Part shown: positions 41,709-50,192 of the stretch, in pieces
How the letters are laid out: every line of letters begins with the position of its first letter
Numbering within the stretch: position 1 is the first letter of the stretch
Assembly: GCA_942492815.1 (NCBI GenBank)
Contig: OW818658.1
Coordinates: 3,472,001 to 3,536,000 of the forward strand
Direction of reading: 5' to 3'
Length of the DNA: 64,000 bases
Source: JAEUWI01 sp942492815
GTDB taxonomy: Bacteria > Hydrogenedentota > Hydrogenedentia > Hydrogenedentales > JAEUWI01
The notes under the pieces: generated by a model
What the model was told of the DNA's origin: nothing
Databases searched by the model: none
The model's input: only the letters and a program-made list of their open reading frames with translations
Translations under genes and position numbers: made by a program

Positions 41709-44327
41709 TCAGGGCGCTTGAACAGGCCCTGCAACGGCCAGCGCGGGTCGGTTCTCGGCCATGGCCTTGTTCACCGTGTCATTGAGCCAGGCGGTGTTCA
41801 CGTCGAGCCGGGCCTGCGTGAGGGAGGCACCGGTGATGCGGTGGCGTCCGGTGTCGAGCGTGATGCGGACTTTGCCGTCGACCAGCTCTCCGGTGAGGGG
41901 GGTGCGGTCGAGACGAAGCTTTTCGGGGCCGTCGAGGGCGAGGGTGAGGACGGTGGGCTTCGAGGTGATGATATCGATGATCCCTTCGCGGAGATCCCAG
42001 GCAATCTCGACGGGTGCGTTGGTGCGGATGAGCTCGCGGGCGGCGGTGAGGTCAAGGCCGTAGAGGTAGTCGGGCTCCAGCAGCACGAGCGCACCTTCGA
42101 GTCCGTCGTGGGCGCCCGTGGCGGCGACGGCGGCGCGTGGAACGCGAAGCGCGGCGGCGCTGCCCCCGAGGGGTGCGCAGGCGATGGCCCCCACGGCACC
42201 GCGACCAATGATGGAGAAGAAGTGCTGGGGCTGCCCGGTCACGGCGGGTCCCGTGGAGGTCAGGGTGGCCACCTTGCCCGCGACCGCCAGGCTCATGGCG
42301 CGGCTGGTCTGAATGGCGGGCACCTTTTCGGCATCATCCACGCCCGGCAGGAGAAGGGCGCTTGCACCGGGTCCGACGGCCCAGTCGCCTTCGGCGGTTT
42401 CCCAGGAGAGCTTAACTTCGAGGCTGGGGGAATCGACGCGGGGCGTGAGGCTGTCGAGCAGGAGGGTGTAGTGGCCGCGGCGGTTGATGATGCTGCGCCG
42501 CCAGACGGCCGCCGGGTCGTTGGGGGATTCGAGGATGGCGGCGGCCATCTCCCCCACCACGCGCTGGTGCTTCAGGGCGCCATCGGCGGGTGCGGTCGCT
42601 TCGGCCAATCCTTCGACGCGAATCTGGAGGGCGTTATGCCGCCCTTCGAGGATGGTCTGGCCGCCCTGACGTAATTCCAGGATCCCGAGGGGCTGGCGTG
42701 ATTCCGCCTTGAGTCCGTCGAGCAGGATGAAGTCGCCCGTTGCGTCGGGTGCGCTGCGGTAGCTCAAGAAGTTGAAAGGCTCGTCTCCGAAAACCCCGGA
42801 ATTCCGCGAGCGCCACTGAGGATCGGGCACGCCATAAATCTGCCAGGCCTCCACCAGACCCGCGGGCGCGGCGGCGGCGATGGCGGGCCACCAGGACTGG
42901 CCGATGTGGAAGCTAGTGCGGTCGGCACCGGTCCGGCGCGCGTACTCCAGCCAGCGCCCATCGCCGGTGAGCTGGGCCGCCTGGTGAAAAAAAGTGACGG
43001 GGCTCTGGACGAGGAGCCGATCGCCGTCGCGACCGCTCGCCAGGATTTCCAGGGGACGCAGCAGAGCCGCGAGCACACCCTTCTCGACGGGCACACGATC
43101 ACCGGTCAGGAGGACGTAGTTCAACACGGGGGCGACACCGGCACCATACTGGGCGAGGTCTTCACCGCCCCCGACCACCCAGGGCTTGGTCTGGAGGGCG
43201 TTGAAATCCTTCGCGCCCTGATCCCGGAGCGTCGCCCAACGGGGATCGGCGTAATCCTTAGCCAAATAGCGCCCCAGACTGAATCGCGCGAGTGAGGCCC
43301 ATTGCTCCCGGGCGGTGCCGACGAAGTACGGGGGCAGGATCGTGGCTTCGATGTCGCCCGGAGCCACCTGCTTTGCGAGGGCCTGGGTCACGCGGAAGCG
43401 GTCGTCGTCCGTGAAAGCGGGGCTCTCTTCGATGAGGTCCCAATAGAGCGCCATGCGGTGGGCGTACTCCGGCCGCGTGCCGTTGAGGGGGGCGTCCCGG
43501 TTTTCGATGCGCGGGCCGTCGAGCACTTCCAGCTCGGCTTTTGCCTGATCATTCGGAAAGGCAAGGCGCAGGACCTCATTGGCGTGGAAGGTGTCCCCGG
43601 TCATGTAATAAAGAGCCATGCGCTTGCTGATGCTGTTCCAGCCGAAATCGCCCCCCCCTACCGCGTTGCCGTCCCAGGTGGTCACCTGCTCCAGATCCTG
43701 CGGCGGCGTCATGCCCGCGCCAAGCTGGATTTCCATGAGGCGGCCCAGCACCAGCCCGGATTCCGTCTTCCGGGCTTCGCCGACTTTCCGGGAGAACAGC
43801 AAGGTGCCATTGGTCACGCCGGCCGCATCGCTTCCGCCGATGATGATGACATTCTTCCCGTTACCGAGGGGATTGTGGAGGATGCGCACTTCGTGGCCGC
43901 CGGGCCCCGGATAGCGCAGGTCGGTCAGGTTGTAGTGATGGTCATAGAGCGCGCTGAGCAGCTTGTTCGTCGAGCGATTACCCAGAGCGATAAGGTGCTG
44001 CTCGATACGGAGTCCCGCCGTAAAGGCGTCGTCTTTCATCAACATCGGACGTGCCCCGCCCGCCGCTTCGATAGCGTTGGCGATCACCGCCGCGTCCGCA
44101 TCGTGCGAGCCGTCCGCCGGCACCACGATGGGGATGGCCGAGCCGCCCTCCACGAGGGGCGTCTCCAGGTGAAGCGGCTTCAACTCCGCGATTTCCAGCG
44201 GGGTCGCAAGCTCGGGCGCGGCCGCATCTGCGGGTGGCGCCCCGGCGGATTCCGGCGCAGTCTCCTGCGCTCTGGCCATGAAGGAAAGGCCCATCAGGAT
44301 CAACAAAGTACAACCGCGAATGGACAC
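41709..44327 (-). CDS. Large secreted protein of unknown function, possibly polysaccharide-degrading
   Basis: The 872-residue protein has a signal peptide (VSIRGCTLLILMGLSFMARA). The GTG at 44327 follows AAGGGGG, and the frame stays open to 44492. Residues 50-190 are alpha/beta (LIALGNRSTNKLLSALYDHH, GKNVIIIGGSDAAGV) and resemble the leading domain of DUF4838/glucuronidase-like proteins. The middle (200-540) is helical with Trp/Tyr-rich turns, suggesting an (alpha/alpha) toroid. The C-terminal 300 residues are beta-rich, as in heparinase-type lyases (NRRGHYTLLLDSLTPRV). I infer a polysaccharide lyase or hydrolase but cannot name the family. Confidence 0.6.
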   Translation of the reverse strand: MSIRGCTLLILMGLSFMARAQETAPESAGAPPADAAAPELATPLEIAELKPLHLETPLVEGGSAIPIVVPADGSHDADAAVIANAIEAAGGARPMLMKDDAFTAGLRIEQHLIALGNRSTNKLLSALYDHHYNLTDLRYPGPGGHEVRILHNPLGNGKNVIIIGGSDAAGVTNGTLLFSRKVGEARKTESGLVLGRLMEIQLGAGMTPPQDLEQVTTWDGNAVGGGDFGWNSISKRMALYYMTGDTFHANEVLRLAFPNDQAKAELEVLDGPRIENRDAPLNGTRPEYAHRMALYWDLIEESPAFTDDDRFRVTQALAKQVAPGDIEATILPPYFVGTAREQWASLARFSLGRYLAKDYADPRWATLRDQGAKDFNALQTKPWVVGGGEDLAQYGAGVAPVLNYVLLTGDRVPVEKGVLAALLRPLEILASGRDGDRLLVQSPVTFFHQAAQLTGDGRWLEYARRTGADRTSFHIGQSWWPAIAAAAPAGLVEAWQIYGVPDPQWRSRNSGVFGDEPFNFLSYRSAPDATGDFILLDGLKAESRQPLGILELRQGGQTILEGRHNALQIRVEGLAEATAPADGALKHQRVVGEMAAAILESPNDPAAVWRRSIINRRGHYTLLLDSLTPRVDSPSLEVKLSWETAEGDWAVGPGASALLLPGVDDAEKVPAIQTSRAMSLAVAGKVATLTSTGPAVTGQPQHFFSIIGRGAVGAIACAPLGGSAAALRVPRAAVAATGAHDGLEGALVLLEPDYLYGLDLTAARELIRTNAPVEIAWDLREGIIDIITSKPTVLTLALDGPEKLRLDRTPLTGELVDGKVRITLDTGRHRITGASLTQARLDVNTAWLNDTVNKAMAENRPALAVAGPVQAP

Positions 44328-44506
44328 ACCACCCCCTTCGAAAAAGTAACGCAAAAACCGCAGCGTACGCAAAGCTAGCAACCCTTCGTACCTCGGGACG
44401 TGAGAGTCCCGCCCAAGTAACTGCCAAGAGTGTACACCATGGCGGGCGGGCAACCAAGAATCGCGAAACGCCCACACTCCCAGGGCAATCACCGGGTGCC
44501 ACCTCG

Positions 44507-44535
44507 TTGACGGTGACCCTCCAATCTGCTAGGGT
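44507..44535 (+). promoter_or_regulatory. Promoter of the WG-repeat protein gene
   Basis: TTGACG (44507-44512), a 17-bp spacer and TAGGGT (44530-44535), leaving a leader of about 40 nt before the ATG at 44584. Confidence 0.5.
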
Positions 44536-44583
44536 AGCCCCATCGGTCCAGCGGCAAGCACAACGGACAAGGCCCAAGTCCCC

Positions 44584-45678
44584 ATGACCATCAAGAAGCG
44601 AATTGCCATCACGTGTGTGACGCTTGGCCTCCTGGCGGCAGGCGGCTTTGCCGTTTACTACGGATTTTCGCTTTTGGCCCAGGCCCATTTCCGTGGCCTT
44701 TACCAGACCATCGGTCCCGACGGCGCGCCGGTCCCTGAAAGCGAGGTGGCGTGGGTGCGCGATGTGGCCGACACTCTGGTGGAGAAAGCCAACGATCCGT
44801 GGCTGCGGGACGCCGAGAAAAACTTCGGGCTATTGGGCGCCTTCAACCATCTGCGTATGACCAGCGCGGGCGTCGCGGGTGTATTCGGCATATACGCGCC
44901 GAACGCCGAAATATTCCCGGTTCAGACAAACCGCGCCACCTACTACGTGAAGAAGAGCGGCGAATTCCTCTTTCGGGTCGATCCCGGCTATGCCATTGCC
45001 TCCCCTTATTCGGAGGGCGTAGCGGCCATGGGCATCCTCGGACCAAGCCGCGGCCCGGGAAACTCCAGCCCGCTCTTTGAGTATGTGGACCTCAAGGGTG
45101 ACAAGGCCGTGCCCGGCACCTACGCCGAAGCGCGCCCCTTCAAGGACGGCCTCGCCATCGCGGGCAAGCTGGACGAGAAAGGCAAGAAGCACCTCGGCAT
45201 GATCGACAAGTCGGGCAACTGGGTCATCGAAGCTAAATTCAACGCGCTGTTTGAGTTTGTAGACGGCCTGGCCGCGGCGCAGATGAGCAATCCAGACTTA
45301 TCCTTCGACATCGCTGGATTCATTGACAGGACGGGCGAATTTGTCGTCATGATCGAAAAGGTCCAGTGGATGAAAAGCTCTCACCATGGCGGCCTCGCGC
45401 TGGTGTGGCGCACCGAAGCGCCCGAGTATCTCTTTGTCGACCGCGAAGGCAAGACCGTCCTCGCGCCCGACTACGATCAGGTCGAGCCCTTCTTCGAAGG
45501 CAGGGCGGCGGTTTTGAAAGGCGAGGCCTGGGGCTACATCGACACCCAGGGCAATCCCGTCATACCGCCCCAATACCGCATGGTGACACCCTTCGAGAAC
45601 GGCATGGCCGCGGTGCTCCGCGATTCCGCCGCGCTGCGGGCCATGGAACGAACGCTGACGTTTGAGTACGAGGAATAG
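44584..45678 (+). CDS. Membrane-anchored WG (KWG) repeat protein
   Basis: The 364-residue protein has one N-terminal membrane anchor (about 7-31). Several WG beta repeats follow, of the form G-x-I/V-D-x-x-G-x-x-V-I-x-x-x-F-x-x-x-x-x-F-x-x-G-L-A. Examples are GMIDKSGNWVIEAKF with EFVDGLAAA, YLFVDREGKTVLAPDYDQV with FEGRAAV, and GYIDTQGNPVIPPQYRMV with FENGMAAVL. WG repeats form beta-propeller-like surfaces for protein or ligand binding. The repeats are expected outside the cytoplasm. Partners are unknown. Confidence 0.82.
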   Translation: MTIKKRIAITCVTLGLLAAGGFAVYYGFSLLAQAHFRGLYQTIGPDGAPVPESEVAWVRDVADTLVEKANDPWLRDAEKNFGLLGAFNHLRMTSAGVAGVFGIYAPNAEIFPVQTNRATYYVKKSGEFLFRVDPGYAIASPYSEGVAAMGILGPSRGPGNSSPLFEYVDLKGDKAVPGTYAEARPFKDGLAIAGKLDEKGKKHLGMIDKSGNWVIEAKFNALFEFVDGLAAAQMSNPDLSFDIAGFIDRTGEFVVMIEKVQWMKSSHHGGLALVWRTEAPEYLFVDREGKTVLAPDYDQVEPFFEGRAAVLKGEAWGYIDTQGNPVIPPQYRMVTPFENGMAAVLRDSAALRAMERTLTFEYEE

Positions 45679-45705
45679 AGGAGGCGCGGCGGCGCCGGCA
45701 AAGGC

Positions 45706-45755
45706 TGACCACGGATTGCGCGGATAACACGGATACAAGAAGACCAAGTTCACGC
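45706..45755. repeat. 50-bp dispersed repeat, copy A
   Basis: It matches 49129-49178 (copy B) at 45 of 50 positions in the same orientation; both begin TGACCACGGATT and end CAAGTTCACGC. The two copies flank the BlaI/M56 module 2. Confidence 0.85.
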
Positions 45756-45783
45756 TCCTCCCCGTCCTCCCCGAAAACGGAGA

Positions 45784-45811
45784 AACAGTCACGCACCCCG
45801 GCGTGACTGTT
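45784..45811. terminator. Hairpin between convergent genes, possible bidirectional terminator
   Basis: Perfect 11-bp arms AACAGTCACGC / GCGTGACTGTT with a 6-nt loop, between the WG-repeat gene and the convergent M56 gene. No T run follows on either side. It may instead be a REP-like repeat. Confidence 0.4.
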
Positions 45812-45875
45812 CCGTTGGAAAACTCTCTCGCTTTCCGCATGCACAGTTTTGCCAGCACACGTCGGACTTCGCTGG

Positions 45876-48440
45876 TTACTCCAACTTATTGATCGGCTCC
45901 CGACCCGCCAATTTGCACAGGATGCCTATCGTCTCCTCCGTCATGGGCCATTCGCCGGGATAGGCTCTGAACTCGACGTGGCCGTCCATGAAAAGGACGT
46001 TGCCGCCTGGTTGTCCGCTTGAGGTCGCATGGCGATCCGGCCATTCAATCAAGACTGGAATCTGGGATTGCGCCAATGCGGCGCCCGCAGGGTTGTTGAT
46101 GTCCGTGATCAGAAAGCGTTCTATCCCTTCCCGCACGCGGACTATCCCCTCGTCGGGAGAGCGGGGCTTGTCGTCCGTAAACCACGCGCCCTCGCCACTG
46201 TCCTTCGCGGCCCAATTCTCGTAGGCTTCTGCAAAGCGACGCATATCTTCGTCGTTGCGCATGAGGTAGCCGAGGTAGGCGAAATCGGTGTCATCGGGTG
46301 GGCTCGCCACCGGACCGGAACCCGGGCACCCGGCCACTGAAAGATCGGATAAGAATTCCGCGGACAAGACACCATCCCCTTCCAACGCGTGGCCGTCACC
46401 CTCCCAGGCAAACATCAGGCGGCCCGGCTCGCGAGAGAGGTGCGGGAAGACTTCACCTTTGATCTCGTTTGCGAATATCTTGAACGTCAAACCCAATTGC
46501 TTCATGTTGTTTTCGCAAATGGCGCGGAGCTGGGACGCGTTGACCGGTATCGTTGTTGTATCGGCCGACTGGTGTACATTCTCCTTCGCCACAAGCGCTT
46601 TAAATTGCTCCGCTAGTTGCGCGTGTAGCGTCGCCAGTTCGTCGGCTCTGATTTCTCCCGCCAGTTTGTCCACAAGCTCTTGTTGCGCCACCAATGTCGC
46701 CCGGGCACTTTTCATTTCCGGGTGCCCCTCAGTATAACGCTGGCGCATGTCGGCCAGTTCCGAATCTCGCTTCGAGATATCCAAAAGAAGAGCGCTGATG
46801 CGCGGATCCCCATTGACCTTGGACTCAATGCCAAAATCGTAAATTTGTGCGAGCGGATTCTTCTGGAGTTCTTCTATTCGTGCCAAATGCTCCGCAATCA
46901 GCACTGCATATGACTCAAGAGAAGCCCCATCGGTCGGGCGGAATTGATCGGACAGCGCGGATCTTATCTTTTCCCCAATTCGACGCTCCACCTGCGCCTC
47001 ATAGGTCTCCGTCCACACTTGGAAACGCCCTTTGTTGTATCCGATGGTTGCCCCCACTCTGTTATTGCCCTCGTCAGACTCCGCGACGGTATTATCAGGA
47101 TCGATAGAAACCGAAATCGCATGAGTTCCATTCTCCACCGCCCACGGAATTGCTTCGGTCGCCGTTTTCCCCGCCGGCACGACAAGCCCGCCGCGCCCTA
47201 TCTTGTTGCCGCTGTCGATGCCACCCTCCCAGAACTCTACATCCACCGTAACATCCTGTGTCCCTGTATTGGTGAGTTGCGCGGCGATCATCGTACCGCC
47301 GTTGGTCGCGGTGTAGCCGTAGACATCCGATGCTTCGCACACGATATCGCCCGCCGCAGGTTTTACATCCTGCGCATTCGTCAGTGTCGCGAGGCCGATG
47401 CATACGCACAGGCCCGCCCCCGACCACGCGGCGAGGCGGGTCGGCGACCTGAATTGCTTGATCATGGTGATTCTCCGTTTGAGGTTGCTGTTGGTTTCCG
47501 ATATCCCGGCCATCCCCGGGGCCCATGGGGAGGCGTTGAAACGCTGGGTGAGATTAAGCACGGTGTGCCCGTAGCCGCGCTGGCCGGTGGCGTCGAGGGC
47601 CGCGAGCACGTGAGCGTCGCATGCCGCCTCGCGATCAGCGATGAAGCACCGCCGCGCAAACCAGATCGCGGGGTTGAACCAGTGCGCCGCCAGGAGCAGG
47701 TTGAAGATCCAGCCGCTCCAGATGTCGCCGCGCTTCACGTGGGCGAGCTCGTGGAGAAATACGTGGCGCATCTCTTCCCGAGCGAGCGCATCGAGGAATC
47801 CGCAGGGCAGGAGCAACTTCGGGCGAACGCAGCCGAGCAAGGCGGGACTCCGCACGCAATCCGTCTCTACCAGTGCGAGGAAGGGCGACACGCGCAAGGT
47901 TGCGCGGCATTCTTCGAGTAGTTCGAGCGTGCCGGAGTCCGTCACGATCCGCCCCCGGCGCACCTGTCGCCCGAAGTGCAGCGATTGCCCCGCCATCGCA
48001 AGAAGCAGCACACTGAATACGCCCAACCAGACCAATGACGCCGCAGCCCAAAAGTTTAAGTTACCCCACGCACTACTTTCCCTGCCGTCGCTGGTGTCAC
48101 TGCTGTCTCTGAGCTGCCTTGCCAGCGCCGCCTCACCCGGCATCGGCCCCGTCGGCACTGCGACGATCTCAGTGTGCATGTGCTCAGCGGGCGCTTCCAT
48201 CGCAACGACCGGCACCTCGCGCGGTGCCAGGTTATACACACTCAGGGGCGAAGCCGGTGCCCAGATCATCAGCAGCCGCACCACCAGCAGCCCCCAAAGC
48301 GCATGACGCCACCCGGGCGAAAGACGCTTTGAAAAGGCCCACTGAACCGTCAAAATGACGGCCACCAGCAAGGCCGCCTGAAGCGAGGTCCGCAACAACT
48401 CAGACATCCATGTCGAAAGCGAATCCAGAATCGCGTCCAT
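45876..48440 (-). CDS. M56 (BlaR1-like) metalloprotease with CARDB, coiled-coil and H-X9-DG-type C-terminal domains
   Basis: The protein has 854 residues. The M56 core (1-355) has membrane segments near 20-36, 46-62, 130-150 and 335-353, zinc motif HELAH (230-234) and the DREAACDAH ligand region. The extracytoplasmic part then holds three pieces: a CARDB-like Ig domain (365-470, ending VAESDEGNNRV), a coiled coil (485-615) with a Wzz-like RYTEGHPEMKSAR, and a domain at 638-840 like the prepilin-type H-X9-DG family (ICENNMKQLGLTFKIFANE, then GGNVLFMDGHVEF). It starts 3 bp after its blaI gene. By analogy with BlaR1 it should cleave BlaI when its outer domain senses a signal; the signal is unknown. 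The last domain is related to the protein encoded at 49272. Confidence 0.85.
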   Translation of the reverse strand: MDAILDSLSTWMSELLRTSLQAALLVAVILTVQWAFSKRLSPGWRHALWGLLVVRLLMIWAPASPLSVYNLAPREVPVVAMEAPAEHMHTEIVAVPTGPMPGEAALARQLRDSSDTSDGRESSAWGNLNFWAAASLVWLGVFSVLLLAMAGQSLHFGRQVRRGRIVTDSGTLELLEECRATLRVSPFLALVETDCVRSPALLGCVRPKLLLPCGFLDALAREEMRHVFLHELAHVKRGDIWSGWIFNLLLAAHWFNPAIWFARRCFIADREAACDAHVLAALDATGQRGYGHTVLNLTQRFNASPWAPGMAGISETNSNLKRRITMIKQFRSPTRLAAWSGAGLCVCIGLATLTNAQDVKPAAGDIVCEASDVYGYTATNGGTMIAAQLTNTGTQDVTVDVEFWEGGIDSGNKIGRGGLVVPAGKTATEAIPWAVENGTHAISVSIDPDNTVAESDEGNNRVGATIGYNKGRFQVWTETYEAQVERRIGEKIRSALSDQFRPTDGASLESYAVLIAEHLARIEELQKNPLAQIYDFGIESKVNGDPRISALLLDISKRDSELADMRQRYTEGHPEMKSARATLVAQQELVDKLAGEIRADELATLHAQLAEQFKALVAKENVHQSADTTTIPVNASQLRAICENNMKQLGLTFKIFANEIKGEVFPHLSREPGRLMFAWEGDGHALEGDGVLSAEFLSDLSVAGCPGSGPVASPPDDTDFAYLGYLMRNDEDMRRFAEAYENWAAKDSGEGAWFTDDKPRSPDEGIVRVREGIERFLITDINNPAGAALAQSQIPVLIEWPDRHATSSGQPGGNVLFMDGHVEFRAYPGEWPMTEETIGILCKLAGREPINKLE

Positions 48441-48443
48441 GGC

Positions 48444-48824
48444 CTATCGCTCCCCTTTCTTGTCGTCCAGCAGGCGGCGCAGGGCATCCAGCTCCGCCCG
48501 GGAGACTTTTTCGTGCTCCAGGAAGTGGGCCAGCATGGGCGTCAGCCCGCCATCGAAAAATCGCTTCAAAAAGGTCTCGCTCTCCTCGCGGATGCATTCC
48601 TCCTCCGCCACCGCAGGGGAGAACACCAGCACCTTGCCCTCCTCTTCGCGCGCCAGGACGCCCTTCTCCGTCAGCCGGTTCACGAGCGTCCGGATCGTCT
48701 TCGGCTGCCACTCCGATTGCCCCTCCAGCGCCTCGATAATCTCCCGCGAGGTCATCCCCCGCCCCGCCTTCCACAGCACCCGCATCACTTCCCACTCCGC
48801 CGCTGAAATCGTCACTCCGCGCAT
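48444..48824 (-). CDS. BlaI/MecI-family transcriptional repressor (module 2)
   Basis: The 126-residue winged-helix protein has ISAAEWEVMRVLWKAGRG, the recognition segment SEWQPKTIRTLVNRLTEKG, and a C-terminal dimerisation region (SRAELDALRRLLDDKK). An AGGAGA site precedes the ATG. A strong promoter with an overlapping 40-bp palindrome lies just upstream, so self-repression is likely. It is followed after 3 bp by its M56 protease gene. Confidence 0.93.
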   Translation of the reverse strand: MRGVTISAAEWEVMRVLWKAGRGMTSREIIEALEGQSEWQPKTIRTLVNRLTEKGVLAREEEGKVLVFSPAVAEEECIREESETFLKRFFDGGLTPMLAHFLEHEKVSRAELDALRRLLDDKKGER

Positions 48825-48839
48825 CGTTGTTCTCCTGTT

Positions 48840-48879
48840 GGATTACGATTGTGATCTAAATGTATCACGAATGTAATCC
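48840..48879. promoter_or_regulatory. Candidate BlaI operator of module 2
   Basis: Arms GGATTACGATTGTGAT (48840-48855) and ATCACGAATGTAATCC (48864-48879) pair at 13 of 16 positions around an 8-bp centre. The palindrome covers the -10 box and most of the spacer of the promoter. Its sequence differs from the module 1 operators. Confidence 0.65.
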
Positions 48880-48887
48880 GCTGTCAA
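48859..48887 (-). promoter_or_regulatory. Promoter of BlaI/M56 module 2
   Basis: On the minus strand, a perfect TTGACA (48882-48887), a 17-bp spacer and TACATT (48859-48864). The leader to the ATG is about 30 nt. Confidence 0.75.
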
Positions 48888-49092
48888 CCCCCAACGAACA
48901 GGCTCGGTCCCGCGAGCGGGAAAGCGCCAGTTCACATCCGTCATAACCGGCACTTTGGTCGTGCGCAGCGCACCCCAACGACTGTGGCTGTACCGATCCG
49001 TTAAGGTCACGACATCGAGCCCACACGCAACACGGCCAACCTCATGCTTTCCGTCAGTAAGATGCTTTCGGGTGATTTTAGTCCATGCCTTT

Positions 49093-49146
49093 CCGTGTAA
49101 TCCGTGGTCTATAACTCCATGCCATTCCTGACCACGGATTACACGG
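49093..49146. repeat. CACGGA hairpin
   Basis: Perfect 17-bp arms (49093-49109 and 49130-49146, CCGTGTAATCCGTGGTC and its complement) around a 20-nt loop. The right arm overlaps copy B of the 50-bp dispersed repeat. The rest of 48888-49271 shows no gene. Confidence 0.8.
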
Positions 49147-49178
49147 CTAACACGGATACAAGAAGGGCAAGTTCACGC
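49129..49178. repeat. 50-bp dispersed repeat, copy B
   Basis: It is a direct-orientation match (45 of 50) to 45706-45755. It lies upstream of BlaI/M56 module 2 while copy A lies downstream of it. Confidence 0.85.
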
Positions 49179-49271
49179 GTCTCCGTCGCAAACTCGCTGG
49201 GAACCAATGCGGAACCCATTGACTCGCCCGCCATAGTGTGCAATTCTTTACGCATCACACTGAGAGCCCCC

Positions 49272-50012
49272 ATGACGACGACCAAGCAATCTCGGCTGAA
49301 GATAATTGCCATTTGTTCAGCCTCCGTGGCAGTAGGACTGACTCTGTTTTTAGCGGTCGTACGGGTAGTGTCCGTCAATGTCGCTGGTATCGGGTGCCTT
49401 TCGATAATTCGATATGGCTGGTACGAGGAGTTGCGGGAATATGCCCAGACGCACCCCGAGAAAAAGTATCCCCCCATGAGTTCCGTGCCCGGTGTCCTGT
49501 TTCTCAGCCTGGAGTCCGTAAGTCACCAGTTCATTTCGAACTATCGTGACCAGCCTTTCTGCGTCGCGGCCGGTAGGGCGTATCATGAGATGCCTATCGA
49601 ACAACAATTCGCCAATCCGACCCTCGCCTATTTCGGCTATGCGCTGTGCAACGAAGACGAGATCCTCGCGTTTCTGGAGGAATATCCCAGGTTTATAGAA
49701 AGCGGTGCGAACTTTAATGCCGACCTGCCCGCGCCCGCCGGGCGAGGCTCTTTTGGAGGCGATCAGTTTTTGCGCCTCACATACGACTTGGATGAGGAGT
49801 ATGGTGAACAGGTGTGGAGCATTCCTATCATGTTTGAAATCCCGGACTACAGCACCGGTGCTGCCGTGTCCAGGCACCGGGGTGGCTGCGGAATCGCCAT
49901 ACATATCCTCGGCGGCGATATGGACTCAATCGAGTATGGCACCGCCTTCCCCATGACGCAGGCCATCATCGAGAAGATTGGCGAAATCAAGGCGAAGTAC
50001 ACAACGCCCTGA
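49272..50012 (+). CDS. Membrane-anchored relative of the M56 module 2 C-terminal domain
   Basis: The 246-residue protein has one N-terminal membrane segment (about 10-32). The remainder can be aligned by eye with residues 640-840 of the M56 protein encoded at 45876. Its CLSIIRYGWYEELREYAQ matches CENNMKQLGLTFKIFANE, LAYFGYALCNEDEILAF matches FAYLGYLMRNDEDMRRF, and IPIMFEIPDY and FPMTQAIIEKI match IPVLIEWPDR and WPMTEETIGIL. The DG turn of the H-X9-DG motif is lost (GGDMDS). It is divergent from the BlaI/M56 operon. A role as partner, competitor or ligand for the sensor is conceivable but unproven. Confidence 0.7.
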   Translation: MTTTKQSRLKIIAICSASVAVGLTLFLAVVRVVSVNVAGIGCLSIIRYGWYEELREYAQTHPEKKYPPMSSVPGVLFLSLESVSHQFISNYRDQPFCVAAGRAYHEMPIEQQFANPTLAYFGYALCNEDEILAFLEEYPRFIESGANFNADLPAPAGRGSFGGDQFLRLTYDLDEEYGEQVWSIPIMFEIPDYSTGAAVSRHRGGCGIAIHILGGDMDSIEYGTAFPMTQAIIEKIGEIKAKYTTP

Positions 50013-50192
50013 TTCGGTCCCTCGTTGGTGCCTGAGTACTCCCGATGGTACGCCATCGTGACCCTGCCGGATCGGTACAGCTATGTTCCCCTTGCCCCGC
50101 GATACGCCATGGGGTATAACATCCAACTCTGGAAGTCGGCCCAACCTTAGCGGCCCAAGTGCGAAAACTTGAGAGAAGGCGCGGTGTGGAAT

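Noticed and set aside
45784..45811. A strong bidirectional terminator
   Set aside because: The stem is perfect but no T tract follows on either strand, so only a low-confidence call was kept.
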